A stretch of 64,000 bases of DNA. It comes from Thalassotalea sediminis (GTDB lineage Bacteria > Pseudomonadota > Gammaproteobacteria > Enterobacterales > Alteromonadaceae). The stretch is from assembly GCF_030295915.1 (NCBI RefSeq), contig NZ_AP027361.1, positions 2,852,001 to 2,916,000 of the forward strand, given 5' to 3'. Shown piece by piece: positions 34,087-42,288 of the stretch. The translations under genes and the position numbers were made by a program. Numbering within the stretch: position 1 is the first letter of the stretch; each line of letters opens with the position of its first letter. The notes beneath the pieces were generated by a model. That model made no database searches and was not told the origin of the DNA. It worked only from the letters and a program-made list of their open reading frames with translations.

Positions 34087-34481
34087 TGATGAATAACATC
34101 CTCATTTTCACCTTCACCACCAACTTTTCCATCCAAGCCATAACTCATTAATAAATAAGGTCTTCCGTCCTCACCTGGTACTTCATATATATATGACTTC
34201 CCCCAAGGATCCAAAGGCACTTTTTTAGGTAGATAAGGTCCATCCCAATTAGGATTAGAACTACTTCTCAGCTCTTCTAAATCAGACGGAACAACTCCCA
34301 TATCAAGGCGGTAAGTGTCTATTGCCGTTTCAAACATTTGCATTTGAGCAATAGCAGTTTTCTTTTTAGAAGAACTTACTTTTGAGAATAATTTTGGAGC
34401 AACTAAAGAACCTAATAAGCCTAAAATAATCAATACGATCATAAGCTCCATCAAGCTAAAACCTTTAAATTTATTTTTCAT
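34083..34481 (-). CDS. gspG: Major pseudopilin GspG
   Basis: 132 residues with prepilin motif KGFSLMELMIVLIILGLLGS. The conserved GspG C-terminal region follows: DMGVVPSDLEEL, WDGPYLPKKVPLDPWG, and SYGLDGKVGGEGENEDV, with the acidic calcium-binding loop. It is the main subunit of the pseudopilus and the first gene of the operon, as might be expected for the subunit needed in greatest amount. Confidence 0.93.
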   Translation of the reverse strand: MKNKFKGFSLMELMIVLIILGLLGSLVAPKLFSKVSSSKKKTAIAQMQMFETAIDTYRLDMGVVPSDLEELRSSSNPNWDGPYLPKKVPLDPWGKSYIYEVPGEDGRPYLLMSYGLDGKVGGEGENEDVIHQ

Positions 34482-34517
34482 AAATACTACATTTTAAATT
34501 CGTAAAACCTTATCACT

Positions 34518-34547
34518 ATGATAACGCGCACGATGATTATTAAGCAA
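34518..34547 (-). promoter_or_regulatory. Possible promoter of the T2SS operon
   Basis: In the 90-base gap before gspG the minus strand shows TTGCTT (34542-34547), 18 bases, and TATCAT (34518-34523). The -10 overlaps TTATCA-TAG-TGATAA, a small palindrome that could be an operator. Only moderate match to consensus. Confidence 0.35.
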
Positions 34548-34571
34548 TGAAAAGTTATTTCTGAATAGTAA

Positions 34572-35624
34572 CTATTTTATTAATCTAATGAACTGCCATA
34601 CATGCTGTAAACAATAGGCATAAATACAAAATACAGCTAAGAAAGCCATTAGCATAATATGCTCTGGTACTTGGTATACTTCACCAAATATGCCTATTGA
34701 AGCCAAAGCAATTGCACCTGCGCTAATTGCCCATAACGCTTGTCGAGAAGACAAACCAAGACGCATGCAAATATGGTGTAAATGGCCATTGTCCGCTCTA
34801 AAAGGAGAAACACCTTTACGAATGCGGCGGATCATAATTGCAAACATATCCATCAAAGGTACCGCAATAATCCAGAGCGCTGTTACAGGTCGAAAATAGG
34901 CTTCGGAGTATACTGTGTCTTGAGTACTTAGCGCCAATAGCCAGATAACAGTTAGCCCTAAAAACATACTACCAGCATCACCCATGAAGATTTTCTTGCC
35001 TCGAGGGTTTCTCGTACTCACGTTATAAAATAAATAAGGAATTGTCGCGACAATTAAAATTAGTAGTAAAAGTAAGTTATGCGTTGATTCTGATAATACG
35101 GCCAACACAGCAATTGCCATCAAAGAAATAATACTAATTGAACCAGCCAGGCCATCAATACCATCAACCATATTGAATGCGTTAATTGCAGTAATACAAG
35201 CAAGTAACGTAAATATCATGCCATAGTTACCAATGTTAATATTTCCCCAAGCAAATAAATTACCGAGTTCTGAAATATTGAGGTTTGCACCAAACACCAT
35301 AATACAAGCAACTAAGCCTTGAAAAATCATTCTTGGAGCGACTTTTAAATCATAAATGTCATCCATAGTGCCTATGAATACTAATAGTGCAGAAGAAATA
35401 AAATACAAATTTAATAATTGGCTTTGTTCAATAAATAATGTTGAGGCAATTAAAACGCCTGTAAATATCGAAATACCACCGATTAAAGGTATTGCACCAT
35501 GGTGAATTTTTCGTTCATTAGGAAGATCAACAAGACCAATATGCGGAGCCAAAGGAAGAAGGACTTTAATTGTAAAAATAGAAACTGAAAATGCAACAAC
35601 TAAAGCAAGTGCAATTTGAAGCAT
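34572..35624 (-). CDS. wecA: WecA-like undecaprenyl-phosphate sugar-1-phosphate transferase
   Basis: A 350-residue polytopic membrane enzyme of the MraY/WecA family. LVDLPNERKIHHGAIPLIGG, the DDIYDLK aspartates, NMVDGIDGLAG (151-161), GDAGSMFLG and the cytoplasmic histidine motif HLHH are all present. WecA adds GlcNAc-1-phosphate to undecaprenyl phosphate and starts O-antigen or related glycans. The exact sugar cannot be read. It stands between the T2SS operon and the SLBB export gene, well away from the flippase. Confidence 0.85.
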   Translation of the reverse strand: MLQIALALVVAFSVSIFTIKVLLPLAPHIGLVDLPNERKIHHGAIPLIGGISIFTGVLIASTLFIEQSQLLNLYFISSALLVFIGTMDDIYDLKVAPRMIFQGLVACIMVFGANLNISELGNLFAWGNINIGNYGMIFTLLACITAINAFNMVDGIDGLAGSISIISLMAIAVLAVLSESTHNLLLLLILIVATIPYLFYNVSTRNPRGKKIFMGDAGSMFLGLTVIWLLALSTQDTVYSEAYFRPVTALWIIAVPLMDMFAIMIRRIRKGVSPFRADNGHLHHICMRLGLSSRQALWAISAGAIALASIGIFGEVYQVPEHIMLMAFLAVFCIYAYCLQHVWQFIRLIK

Positions 35625-35843
35625 GAAGGCACCAATAAAATATGATAAAAAAAATCGCGCTTATTATAGTGCTAAATTGCCCATTTAGCCATATAAAATT
35701 TGGGTAAATGCACTAACAAGTCACAAAACGCTAACGTTTAACGTACTAATATTACACAACTTACACAACGAATTAACAAATAGGTACTTCTACTCGTACG
35801 TATTCAACCATTATGTTTACTAACCGTTGAGTTTATTTAAAAC

Positions 35844-35874
35844 AGAGTAACAGCCATCCATTGGCTATTACTCT
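35844..35874 (-). terminator. Intrinsic terminator after the SLBB export gene
   Basis: AGAGTAACAGCCA (35844-35856) pairs with TGGCTATTACTCT (35862-35874), a 13-bp stem with one G-U-type position and a 5-base loop. On the minus strand GTTTTAAAT follows. It starts 18 bases past the stop codon at 35892. The remaining gap to 35624 shows nothing clear apart from a possible wecA promoter region. Confidence 0.85.
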
Positions 35875-35891
35875 TTGTCTATAAAATTACT

Positions 35892-38642
35892 CTAAATACC
35901 TGATATCGCAGCAATAGCAACAGCTGCTTGATAAATAATTTGAGTAGATACCTTCCAAAGTTGAATATTTTCCATGTAAGAAGAATCCAGTGGCACTACA
36001 ACAGTATCACCAGGTTGTAATTCATATCCACTTGAAGCAAACCAACTGTCTGTACCCGGTATTTCAACAGAGCCGTTAGCTTTTATTACATATATCCTTT
36101 CGTCGTCAGCCTGTATTTTCATACCACCACTAAGATTTACATATTCAATGGCATCTAATCCTGGTTGATAAATATGAGACGTTGCCACTTGTACTTGACC
36201 AATAACATTGACTGAGTTTTGCTTGGTTGGCACATAAAGGACATCACCATCTTCTAATAACACATCAAACGTATCGTCTTTTAAAATACGTGGAATGTCG
36301 ACAACCAAACGGCCAACTGGCTTCACTTGGGTAATATCTGCAAGCAATTTTCTCGCTTGATCATAATTGATCGAAGGCCCTGATTGATTTGCTAAATTTT
36401 TAGACGCAATTTCCATACGCAAGCTTTCAGATACTTTAACGAGATTCTGTACTTCCATCTCTTTAAGTTTTTCTCGCGTAAATAGTGATGCTTGTACATA
36501 AGCAAAATCTGTAAAGCCACCTACTCGTTCTATAAGCTGTCCAAGTGACTCACCGCGACGAATTGTATACTTTCCTGGGAATTTGAATTCACCCTTCAAT
36601 TCAACAATGTGGTTTTCTTGCCATGAAGGTATTTGATGGATGTTAATTCTATCTTTACTTTTCAAGGTAATATTTTCGTCTAGATTTCCTGCTAATGCTT
36701 CACCTAATACGATGTTCATTGACTTTTTAGAAGCATTGGTAAGGGAAATATCATCTCGCGTTATTTCAGCATTACCGAGGTAAGCAGATTCTTTTAAACC
36801 ACCAGCAGCAAGAATAGCGTCAGTAACTTTGGCATTTTTAGACAGCGGATATAAACCAGGAAATTTAACCGCACCTTCTACTTCTATTAATTGGATCGGT
36901 GTACCTGCAGAAGCTTGGCGTTTAAGCTGCTCTATAATTGGTGCCAATAACCTTTTTCGAGAAAAGTAACCTAATGTATTAATATTTAATGTGTCTGAAT
37001 CTTTACGCGTTATTTCATCCATTGAATTAAATGTTTGTTCTAACGCTTGTTTTTCAGTTTCATCCTCAACACCTGTTTGTATTGAAGACGCATCGGCATC
37101 ATAAGTTTCCCAAAATGTTTTTTCATCATAAGCATCTTCTGCTTCTTGCTTTTCTATTTCTATTAACTCAGCTTTTGTGAACGCGAGACTTTCAAGCGAT
37201 CTAACATCCACATTTTCACTTTCAACATTAGAAAAAACAATGACTTTATCTCTAGACTCTAATACCAAATTATCTTGCGAGTCAGGATCAGTTAACGCAT
37301 CGTGAATACTAAATTGGTGTACCTCGATGTTACGGCCAATGCCTTTCTCTCGTACAACGATACTATAGTTAACTTCCGCATCTTCCTCTAAATATGCATG
37401 AATAGCAGGAATTACATCGGAAACTCGCATTTCTGGTTTCCATTGATATTTACCAGGGCGTGTTACAGCACCAATCAAGGTAATTGAGTCGTCGTATACT
37501 TCTGATGTTTTAACAATTTTAATATGATCGCCATTTTGGGTTTTTTTCATTAAATCTGATGGCTTTGTAAAATCTAAGTTTTGAACAGTTCTTAAGTTAC
37601 GTTCATTAAATCGCTCAACAATAGAAGACTTTAAATAAGCCGTTGGTAATAAACCACCTGCAATATCTATAATATCTTGAAAAGACTCTTGGCCGCTTAA
37701 CTCGTAAATACCTGGCCTATTAATTTCACCTTCTACAGTAACGCGTTCACCAACAGGAGGAATGAAAATTACATCACCCGACTTTAAAAGCAAATCGTTA
37801 CTTGAATCACCTTTAATCAATAAGTCGTAAAGATCTAAGCGCGCTATAACTTTACCGCTTCGTTTCAACTCGATATTTCTCAGTGTACCAATGTCACTAA
37901 TACCGCCTGCGGAAAACAACGCATGGGTGATACTCGATAATGAACTTAATACATACTGACCAGGCTTGAATGCATCACCAAGCACAAAAACGCGTATAGA
38001 GCGCAGATCTGTCAGTGTGGTTATTACCTCAGCTCCAACAAGCTGCTCGTTAATAACGTTGCTTAAATACTTCTTCAATTCTGCAAATGACAAGCCTGAG
38101 ACAACATAAGCCCCTAACTCAGGTATAACTATCTTGCCTTCTCTAGAAACTGGCGACTCATAGGAATAATTTTCTTTACCAAAAACTTGTATAAAAATTG
38201 TATCGCCTACGCCAACAATATAATCATCTGGAATAGCAATATCCATCGATGGTGCAAAGGTATTAGGCGCTACGGCAAATACATCATAACCAAAAGGTTT
38301 AGGTTCACCAGTATCTTCTTCTTCCTCTTCAATCATAGAAAATGAATATTCAGATGGCAGTGGCAAACCTGATTCATTAAATTCAGTTCCTCGAGGGAAA
38401 TACTGGGGTAATACTTTTTCTTTTGCCGACTTTTTATCTTTACCGGTCGAATTCAACATTTTTTGTAGATCAGTAAAGTCAATCCCCATACTTTGCGCTA
38501 GAGATCTTTGTTGCGCTGGTGAAAGTTGTCTAAATTGCTCAAGCATCATCGGATCGATACTTGAAGGGATTTGAGCCGCATTAACAGCTAAATGAATTAC
38601 ACCAATAAAGAGTAATAGCGTGAACTTAATGTTTTTGATCAT
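35892..38642 (-). CDS. Large SLBB-domain polysaccharide export protein (WbfF/Wza-type)
   Basis: 916 residues with a signal peptide (LLLFIGVIHLAVNA). A poly-export domain follows (DYIVGVGDTIFIQVFG, SREGKIVIPELGAYVVSG). At least five SLBB repeats are recognisable by G-x-x-x-x-PG-x-Y: GEINRPGIYEL, GAVTRPGKYQW, GAVKFPGLYPL, GEFKFPGKYTI and the last, GQVQVATSHIY. An acidic insertion with FWETYDAD lies mid-protein. Classic Wza has about 380 residues; this length matches the WbfF/OtnA type known from Vibrio O139 capsule loci. It probably builds a periplasmic/outer-membrane conduit for glycan export. No Wzc-type kinase gene is adjacent. Confidence 0.85.
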   Translation of the reverse strand: MIKNIKFTLLLFIGVIHLAVNAAQIPSSIDPMMLEQFRQLSPAQQRSLAQSMGIDFTDLQKMLNSTGKDKKSAKEKVLPQYFPRGTEFNESGLPLPSEYSFSMIEEEEEDTGEPKPFGYDVFAVAPNTFAPSMDIAIPDDYIVGVGDTIFIQVFGKENYSYESPVSREGKIVIPELGAYVVSGLSFAELKKYLSNVINEQLVGAEVITTLTDLRSIRVFVLGDAFKPGQYVLSSLSSITHALFSAGGISDIGTLRNIELKRSGKVIARLDLYDLLIKGDSSNDLLLKSGDVIFIPPVGERVTVEGEINRPGIYELSGQESFQDIIDIAGGLLPTAYLKSSIVERFNERNLRTVQNLDFTKPSDLMKKTQNGDHIKIVKTSEVYDDSITLIGAVTRPGKYQWKPEMRVSDVIPAIHAYLEEDAEVNYSIVVREKGIGRNIEVHQFSIHDALTDPDSQDNLVLESRDKVIVFSNVESENVDVRSLESLAFTKAELIEIEKQEAEDAYDEKTFWETYDADASSIQTGVEDETEKQALEQTFNSMDEITRKDSDTLNINTLGYFSRKRLLAPIIEQLKRQASAGTPIQLIEVEGAVKFPGLYPLSKNAKVTDAILAAGGLKESAYLGNAEITRDDISLTNASKKSMNIVLGEALAGNLDENITLKSKDRINIHQIPSWQENHIVELKGEFKFPGKYTIRRGESLGQLIERVGGFTDFAYVQASLFTREKLKEMEVQNLVKVSESLRMEIASKNLANQSGPSINYDQARKLLADITQVKPVGRLVVDIPRILKDDTFDVLLEDGDVLYVPTKQNSVNVIGQVQVATSHIYQPGLDAIEYVNLSGGMKIQADDERIYVIKANGSVEIPGTDSWFASSGYELQPGDTVVVPLDSSYMENIQLWKVSTQIIYQAAVAIAAISGI

Positions 38643-38678
38643 TGTGAAATTAACTTTTTAATTATATAAACCAGTTGT

Positions 38679-39452
38679 TTACTCGATTGTATCGAGCTCG
38701 TCCATGAAGGCTTCAAAGTCTTCATCGTCCTCACTTTCTTCAATGGGAGGATTACCATCATAAACCTTAAATTTCATATTTTGAAAATATGCATTTTTTA
38801 CAAACTCGTATGTATCTGCAGAGTTTTCAAGCATTTGTTCTTGATCTTTTAATTGAGAACGTTGCTCAAGCGCGATGATACCAATTCTGACGAGATTTGG
38901 CCAAAAATCTATTACCGCCATCGGCCAATAATAACGGTCCACAAAATCACCTACTTCATCTCTAACTGAAGACGGCCCCATACCAGGTAACATTAAATAT
39001 GGACCATCGCCAACACCATAGCTACCAAGCACTTCACCAAATTCTTCATGTTTCCTTCCCCAACCAAAATCACTAGCGGGGTCAAAAAAACCTAATAAAC
39101 CAATCGTAGAGTTGAGTAAAAAGCGACCAGTACTTTTAGCTGCGTCACTAAATTTACCTTGTAATAAATTGTTAATAACCGCTGACGGCTCATTAAGATT
39201 TAACGCCATATTATATACACCAGCACGAAAATCTTCATTCACATTGGTAACATATGCTTCTGATGCAGGCTTTAAAACATACTTATCTGCGTACTCCCAG
39301 TTAAACGTCCAAATTGGGCGGTTTATCGTTTCAAGTGGATCTTTAGGATCACCCGATGCCCCTTCTTGTGAAGGTGTGGAAGAACAACCTACCAACCAAA
39401 TAGTGGTTAGCGCGATACATAAACTTTTTAGATGAATTAGCGTTCGTGACAA
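38679..39452 (-). CDS. mlaA: MlaA-type outer-membrane lipoprotein
   Basis: 257 residues with lipobox IWLVGCSS. DPLETINRPIWTFNWEYADKYVLKP, FLLNSTIGLLGFFDPAS, EEFGEVLGSYGVGDGPYLMLPGMGPSS and LKDQEQMLENS are standard MlaA/VacJ segments. MlaA sits in the outer membrane and removes phospholipid from the outer leaflet, passing it to MlaC. The start is TTG, with AAGGAA seven bases before it. The acidic tail (EESEDDEDFEAFMDELDTIE) is somewhat unusual. It lies 36 bases upstream of the SLBB gene and may be co-transcribed, though functionally separate. Confidence 0.92.
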   Translation of the reverse strand: MSRTLIHLKSLCIALTTIWLVGCSSTPSQEGASGDPKDPLETINRPIWTFNWEYADKYVLKPASEAYVTNVNEDFRAGVYNMALNLNEPSAVINNLLQGKFSDAAKSTGRFLLNSTIGLLGFFDPASDFGWGRKHEEFGEVLGSYGVGDGPYLMLPGMGPSSVRDEVGDFVDRYYWPMAVIDFWPNLVRIGIIALEQRSQLKDQEQMLENSADTYEFVKNAYFQNMKFKVYDGNPPIEESEDDEDFEAFMDELDTIE

Positions 39453-39584
39453 GGTACTCTTTCCTTAAGAAAATCTAAGCTAAAAAAATTCCGAGCAAAG
39501 TTTACCACGTGAAATGCAAGCGATATAGCTCTTAACGTATGAAATGTAGTAGAAAAGTTTATAAAAATTGTAAGAAAGAAGCTA

Positions 39585-40055
39585 TTAGTTCGACGATTTA
39601 CTATTGCGCTTATGCATAGCAATAAGCATTTCAGCTTCAATTTTAGGTAGCTGACATTCAGTCATCAATTCATCAACATCTGCGCCAAGCTGCACCATTT
39701 TTTGAGCCCGAGAATATAACTTATCTTCTGGCTGTTGATGTTGAAAATTGGAGAATTCATCTTGGAGCGACTTAATAGATTCTTTTAGCGTATTAGTGCG
39801 ATGTGTAAGTTGGCCACTCACCTGCTCTTGTTCAACTTGCCAATCTTTAGTTTGCTGCTGATACTTGTCTACACTGTCAGTCGTTTTAAAAATTTCTTGT
39901 TGTAGGTCATTGATTAACACTTCTAAGCCAGATAACTGAGTTGTCATGTAGTTTAGCTTTTTTGCTTGCCTGGAAATCTTAATAAAACAGACGAGAACGA
40001 GTAACAGCAAAAGTGCAATGACTGCGTATTCAATGTAGCTATTTAATTCATTCAT
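39585..40055 (-). CDS. DUF2802 protein of the chemotaxis operon
   Basis: About 156 residues from the ATG at 40055. An upstream GTG at 40076 lies inside a hairpin. It has one N-terminal membrane helix (YAVIALLLLLVLVCFIKI), a long coiled coil (residues about 35-105), and a C-terminal helical domain (RAQKMVQLGADVDELMTECQLPKIEAEML) that I recognise as DUF2802. In Vibrio and Shewanella this gene follows cheW at the end of the same operon. Function is unknown; the conserved position suggests a role in the polar chemosensory or flagellar machinery. Confidence 0.75.
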   Translation of the reverse strand: MNELNSYIEYAVIALLLLLVLVCFIKISRQAKKLNYMTTQLSGLEVLINDLQQEIFKTTDSVDKYQQQTKDWQVEQEQVSGQLTHRTNTLKESIKSLQDEFSNFQHQQPEDKLYSRAQKMVQLGADVDELMTECQLPKIEAEMLIAMHKRNSKSSN

Positions 40056-40069
40056 AGTGTTTGTGGGAG

Positions 40070-40093
40070 TTGCCACTTAAAAAGCAGTGGCAA
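40070..40093 (-). other. 8-bp hairpin between cheW and the DUF2802 gene
   Basis: TTGCCACT (40070-40077) and AGTGGCAA (40086-40093) form a perfect stem with an 8-base loop. There is no U-run downstream on the minus strand, so it may tune translation or RNA processing rather than end transcription. Confidence 0.4.
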
Positions 40094-40097
40094 GCTC

Positions 40098-40592
40098 TTA
40101 GAATTGTTTCAGTTCATCCCACTCATCATCTGTTAATAACTTATTTAAATCAACTAAAATAAGTAGTTCGCCATCGCGATTAGATACACCTTGAATAAAC
40201 TTAGCACTTTCTTCATTACCAACATTCGGTGCTACATCAATTTCTGAGGCTTTTAAATAAACAACTTCAGCTACGCTGTCCACTAAAATACCAATGACCT
40301 GCTTCTCAGCTTCAATAATAACAATCCGCGTATTATCTGTGACTTCTGATGACTCTAAGCCAAATCGAGACCGCGTATCGATTACGGTTACAACATTGCC
40401 ACGAAGATTAATAATACCTAAAACATAAGTAGGTGCGCCTGGTACTGGAGCAATTTCGCTATAACGCAGTACTTCTTGTACTTGCATCACATTGATACCG
40501 TATGTTTCGCAATCTAACTTAAAAGTTACCCACTGTAGTACTTCGTCATTAGTATCTACATTTTCGTTTGCACTGCGTCTTTCATCAGACAT
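40098..40592 (-). CDS. cheW: Chemotaxis coupling protein CheW
   Basis: 164 residues of a CheW SH3-like double barrel: WVTFKLDCETYGINVMQVQEVLRY, VPGAPTYVLGIINLRGNVVTVIDTR, and a C-terminal GELLILVDLNKLL. It couples methyl-accepting receptors to CheA. It follows parP after an 88-base gap that holds an 8-bp AT-rich hairpin (40624-40646). This is the scaffold copy of the operon, distinct from the longer CheW-domain protein ParP upstream. Confidence 0.93.
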   Translation of the reverse strand: MSDERRSANENVDTNDEVLQWVTFKLDCETYGINVMQVQEVLRYSEIAPVPGAPTYVLGIINLRGNVVTVIDTRSRFGLESSEVTDNTRIVIIEAEKQVIGILVDSVAEVVYLKASEIDVAPNVGNEESAKFIQGVSNRDGELLILVDLNKLLTDDEWDELKQF

Positions 40593-40680
40593 ACTGCTCG
40601 CCTCTTTCGCGTTAATTCTCTAAAAATCTATTATAAAGATAGATTTACCTTGTTAATACATCAAATTAAATATTACATCA

Positions 40681-41478
40681 TTAAGCACTTTGATGAATAT
40701 TAGCACCTTCGTCTAACATTAAAACTAAAGCCTCTACATCAATAAGTGCACACATACGATCTTTTATTAGCCCCGCTAACCAAGGGCGTTTAGTAGAATC
40801 TTTTAACCATTTAACATCATCTTGCTCTAACGTTACCGTGTCAATTAAGTTTTCGGCCATTAGTCCCCATGCACTGTTATTTAACATTATAACATACTGA
40901 TAGTTCAATGAATTAATTAAGGCATCAGTACATTTTTCTGGCATTATCCATTGAGCAGTATCAACAACATTAATTTTTTCTTCTCTGTGTAACATTACGC
41001 CTTTAAACCATGACGGCTTTCCCATCAAGCTATTGGTTTTATCTACGTTATGAATGCCACCTAGTTCAATTAACGGTACAGCAACAATTAACCCCGCAAC
41101 ATCAAAAAACATCGCCTGAAAAGACCCTTTACGGTAATCTTTCTCTTTCTTAATGACGAATTCAGCTTGGCTTTTTTTCGTTTTTAAGGTGGTTTCTTCT
41201 TGCTGTACTGTTGGTTTAACAGTGTCAGTCTCTATTTTTTCTTTAATAGGTGTTTTGGCGACAATTGTTGGTTGTTTATTCAGAGATTTTGCCGACGTAA
41301 TAACGTCTAATTGCTTTTCATCAACATTATGGGTAACACTTGCTTGCTGAAGTAATTTATCGAGTTGTTGCTTTTGTTCTTCAACCGGCTCAATTTCTTC
41401 TTCAGTTAACAGTTCTGAAAGGTAATTTTGCATTAACCCTTTGCTAGCAGCCAACGAGCCTTTATCTTTAGAAGCCAT
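40681..41478 (-). CDS. parP: CheW-domain polar tether protein ParP
   Basis: 265 residues. The N-terminal 115 residues are charged and low in complexity (LLTEEEIEPVEEQKQQL, then Lys/Glu/Thr-rich). The C-terminal 150 residues are a CheW-like domain (QAMFFDVAGLIVAVPLIELGGI, KPSWFKGVMLHREEKINVVDTAQWI, MCALIDVEALVLML). In vibrios the protein between parC and cheW with this layout is ParP, which binds ParC and CheA and holds arrays at the cell pole. It starts immediately after the parC stop. Confidence 0.85.
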   Translation of the reverse strand: MASKDKGSLAASKGLMQNYLSELLTEEEIEPVEEQKQQLDKLLQQASVTHNVDEKQLDVITSAKSLNKQPTIVAKTPIKEKIETDTVKPTVQQEETTLKTKKSQAEFVIKKEKDYRKGSFQAMFFDVAGLIVAVPLIELGGIHNVDKTNSLMGKPSWFKGVMLHREEKINVVDTAQWIMPEKCTDALINSLNYQYVIMLNNSAWGLMAENLIDTVTLEQDDVKWLKDSTKRPWLAGLIKDRMCALIDVEALVLMLDEGANIHQSA

Positions 41479-42261
41479 CTAATGGTGACCTCGATTTTTT
41501 TCCAGTGATAGTAAATAGTCTAGCAAACTTTTATACGCAACTACGCCTCTTGTAGAAGATTGAAAGTCAGAGGGTACTTGTTGTGCCTCACTCGCATTCC
41601 TAAAATTGGTATCAATAGGAATGACACCATGCCAAACCGTGTCACCATAAACTTCTTGCAGTTTTCGATATGCTAACAGCGATGCCTTTGTGCGTTTATC
41701 AAACATTGTAGGAACTATCGTGTAGGTAAATGGTTGTTGTTGCTCACCTTGCATAATTTCGAGCGTTTTCATCATTCTATCTAGCCCTTTAAGTGCTAGA
41801 AACTCTGTTTGAACAGGTACAATAATGCGATCCGATGCCGCAAGCGCATTGACCATAAGCACACCTAATACAGGAGGACAGTCCATTAAAACAATATCGT
41901 ATTCACCTTCTAATTGTGTAATCGCTTTTTTCAGTACAAGCCCCATTCCGCCTTTAGCACCTAATGCTCGGTCTAAAGTAGCAAGCCCCATTGTGGCAGG
42001 TAAAATATCAATATTTTTATATTTCGTAGGGCAAAGGCTCTGCATAATTTGTTCTTTCGTTGACACTTGAACAAACAAGTCATATACACTGAGTTCGAGC
42101 TCTTCTGACTCTATACCAAAATAGTAGCTTAAAGAGGCATGCGGATCTGTATCAACAAGCAATACGCGTTTGCCGCGTTCTGCTAGCAGCCCGCCTAACG
42201 CAATCGTTGATGTTGTCTTGCCAACACCACCTTTCTGATTTGCAACTGTCCAAACTAACAA
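41479..42261 (-). CDS. parC: ParA-like ATPase ParC for polar chemotaxis arrays
   Basis: A 260-residue deviant-Walker ATPase: WTVANQKGGVGKTTSTIAL at the N-terminus, VLLVDTDPHASLSYYFG and MDCPPVLGVLM. It is a ParA/Soj-family protein. In this operon position, between cheB and a ParP gene, it is the ParC that places chemosensory arrays at the old pole in Vibrio-type cells. The start is TTG, with AGGTGA a few bases upstream. Not to be confused with topoisomerase IV subunit ParC. Confidence 0.88.
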   Translation of the reverse strand: MLVWTVANQKGGVGKTTSTIALGGLLAERGKRVLLVDTDPHASLSYYFGIESEELELSVYDLFVQVSTKEQIMQSLCPTKYKNIDILPATMGLATLDRALGAKGGMGLVLKKAITQLEGEYDIVLMDCPPVLGVLMVNALAASDRIIVPVQTEFLALKGLDRMMKTLEIMQGEQQQPFTYTIVPTMFDKRTKASLLAYRKLQEVYGDTVWHGVIPIDTNFRNASEAQQVPSDFQSSTRGVVAYKSLLDYLLSLEKNRGHH

Positions 42262-42288
42262 GCTATCACCTACTTAGCACCTGAGTAC

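Noticed and set aside
24597..34481. The operon considered as an MSHA or type IV pilus cluster
   Set aside because: GspG with its calcium-loop tail, a long GspK without Glu+5, and H-I-J pseudopilins fit type II secretion. No MshA-type major pilin or PilT-like retraction ATPase is present.
39437..39640. 67-codon minus-strand frame between mlaA and the DUF2802 gene
   Set aside because: It overlaps both neighbours in another frame, and its sequence is not domain-like. The gap is better explained as the mlaA leader.
40624..40646. 8-bp AT-rich hairpin between parP and cheW considered as a terminator
   Set aside because: The stem is almost all A/T, and cheW downstream has no evident promoter, so termination here would cut off a gene expected to be in the operon.
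41479..42261. ParA-like gene considered as a plasmid or chromosome partition system
   Set aside because: No parB or parS-like site is adjacent. The neighbours are cheB and a CheW-domain protein, which fits the chemotaxis-array ParC.
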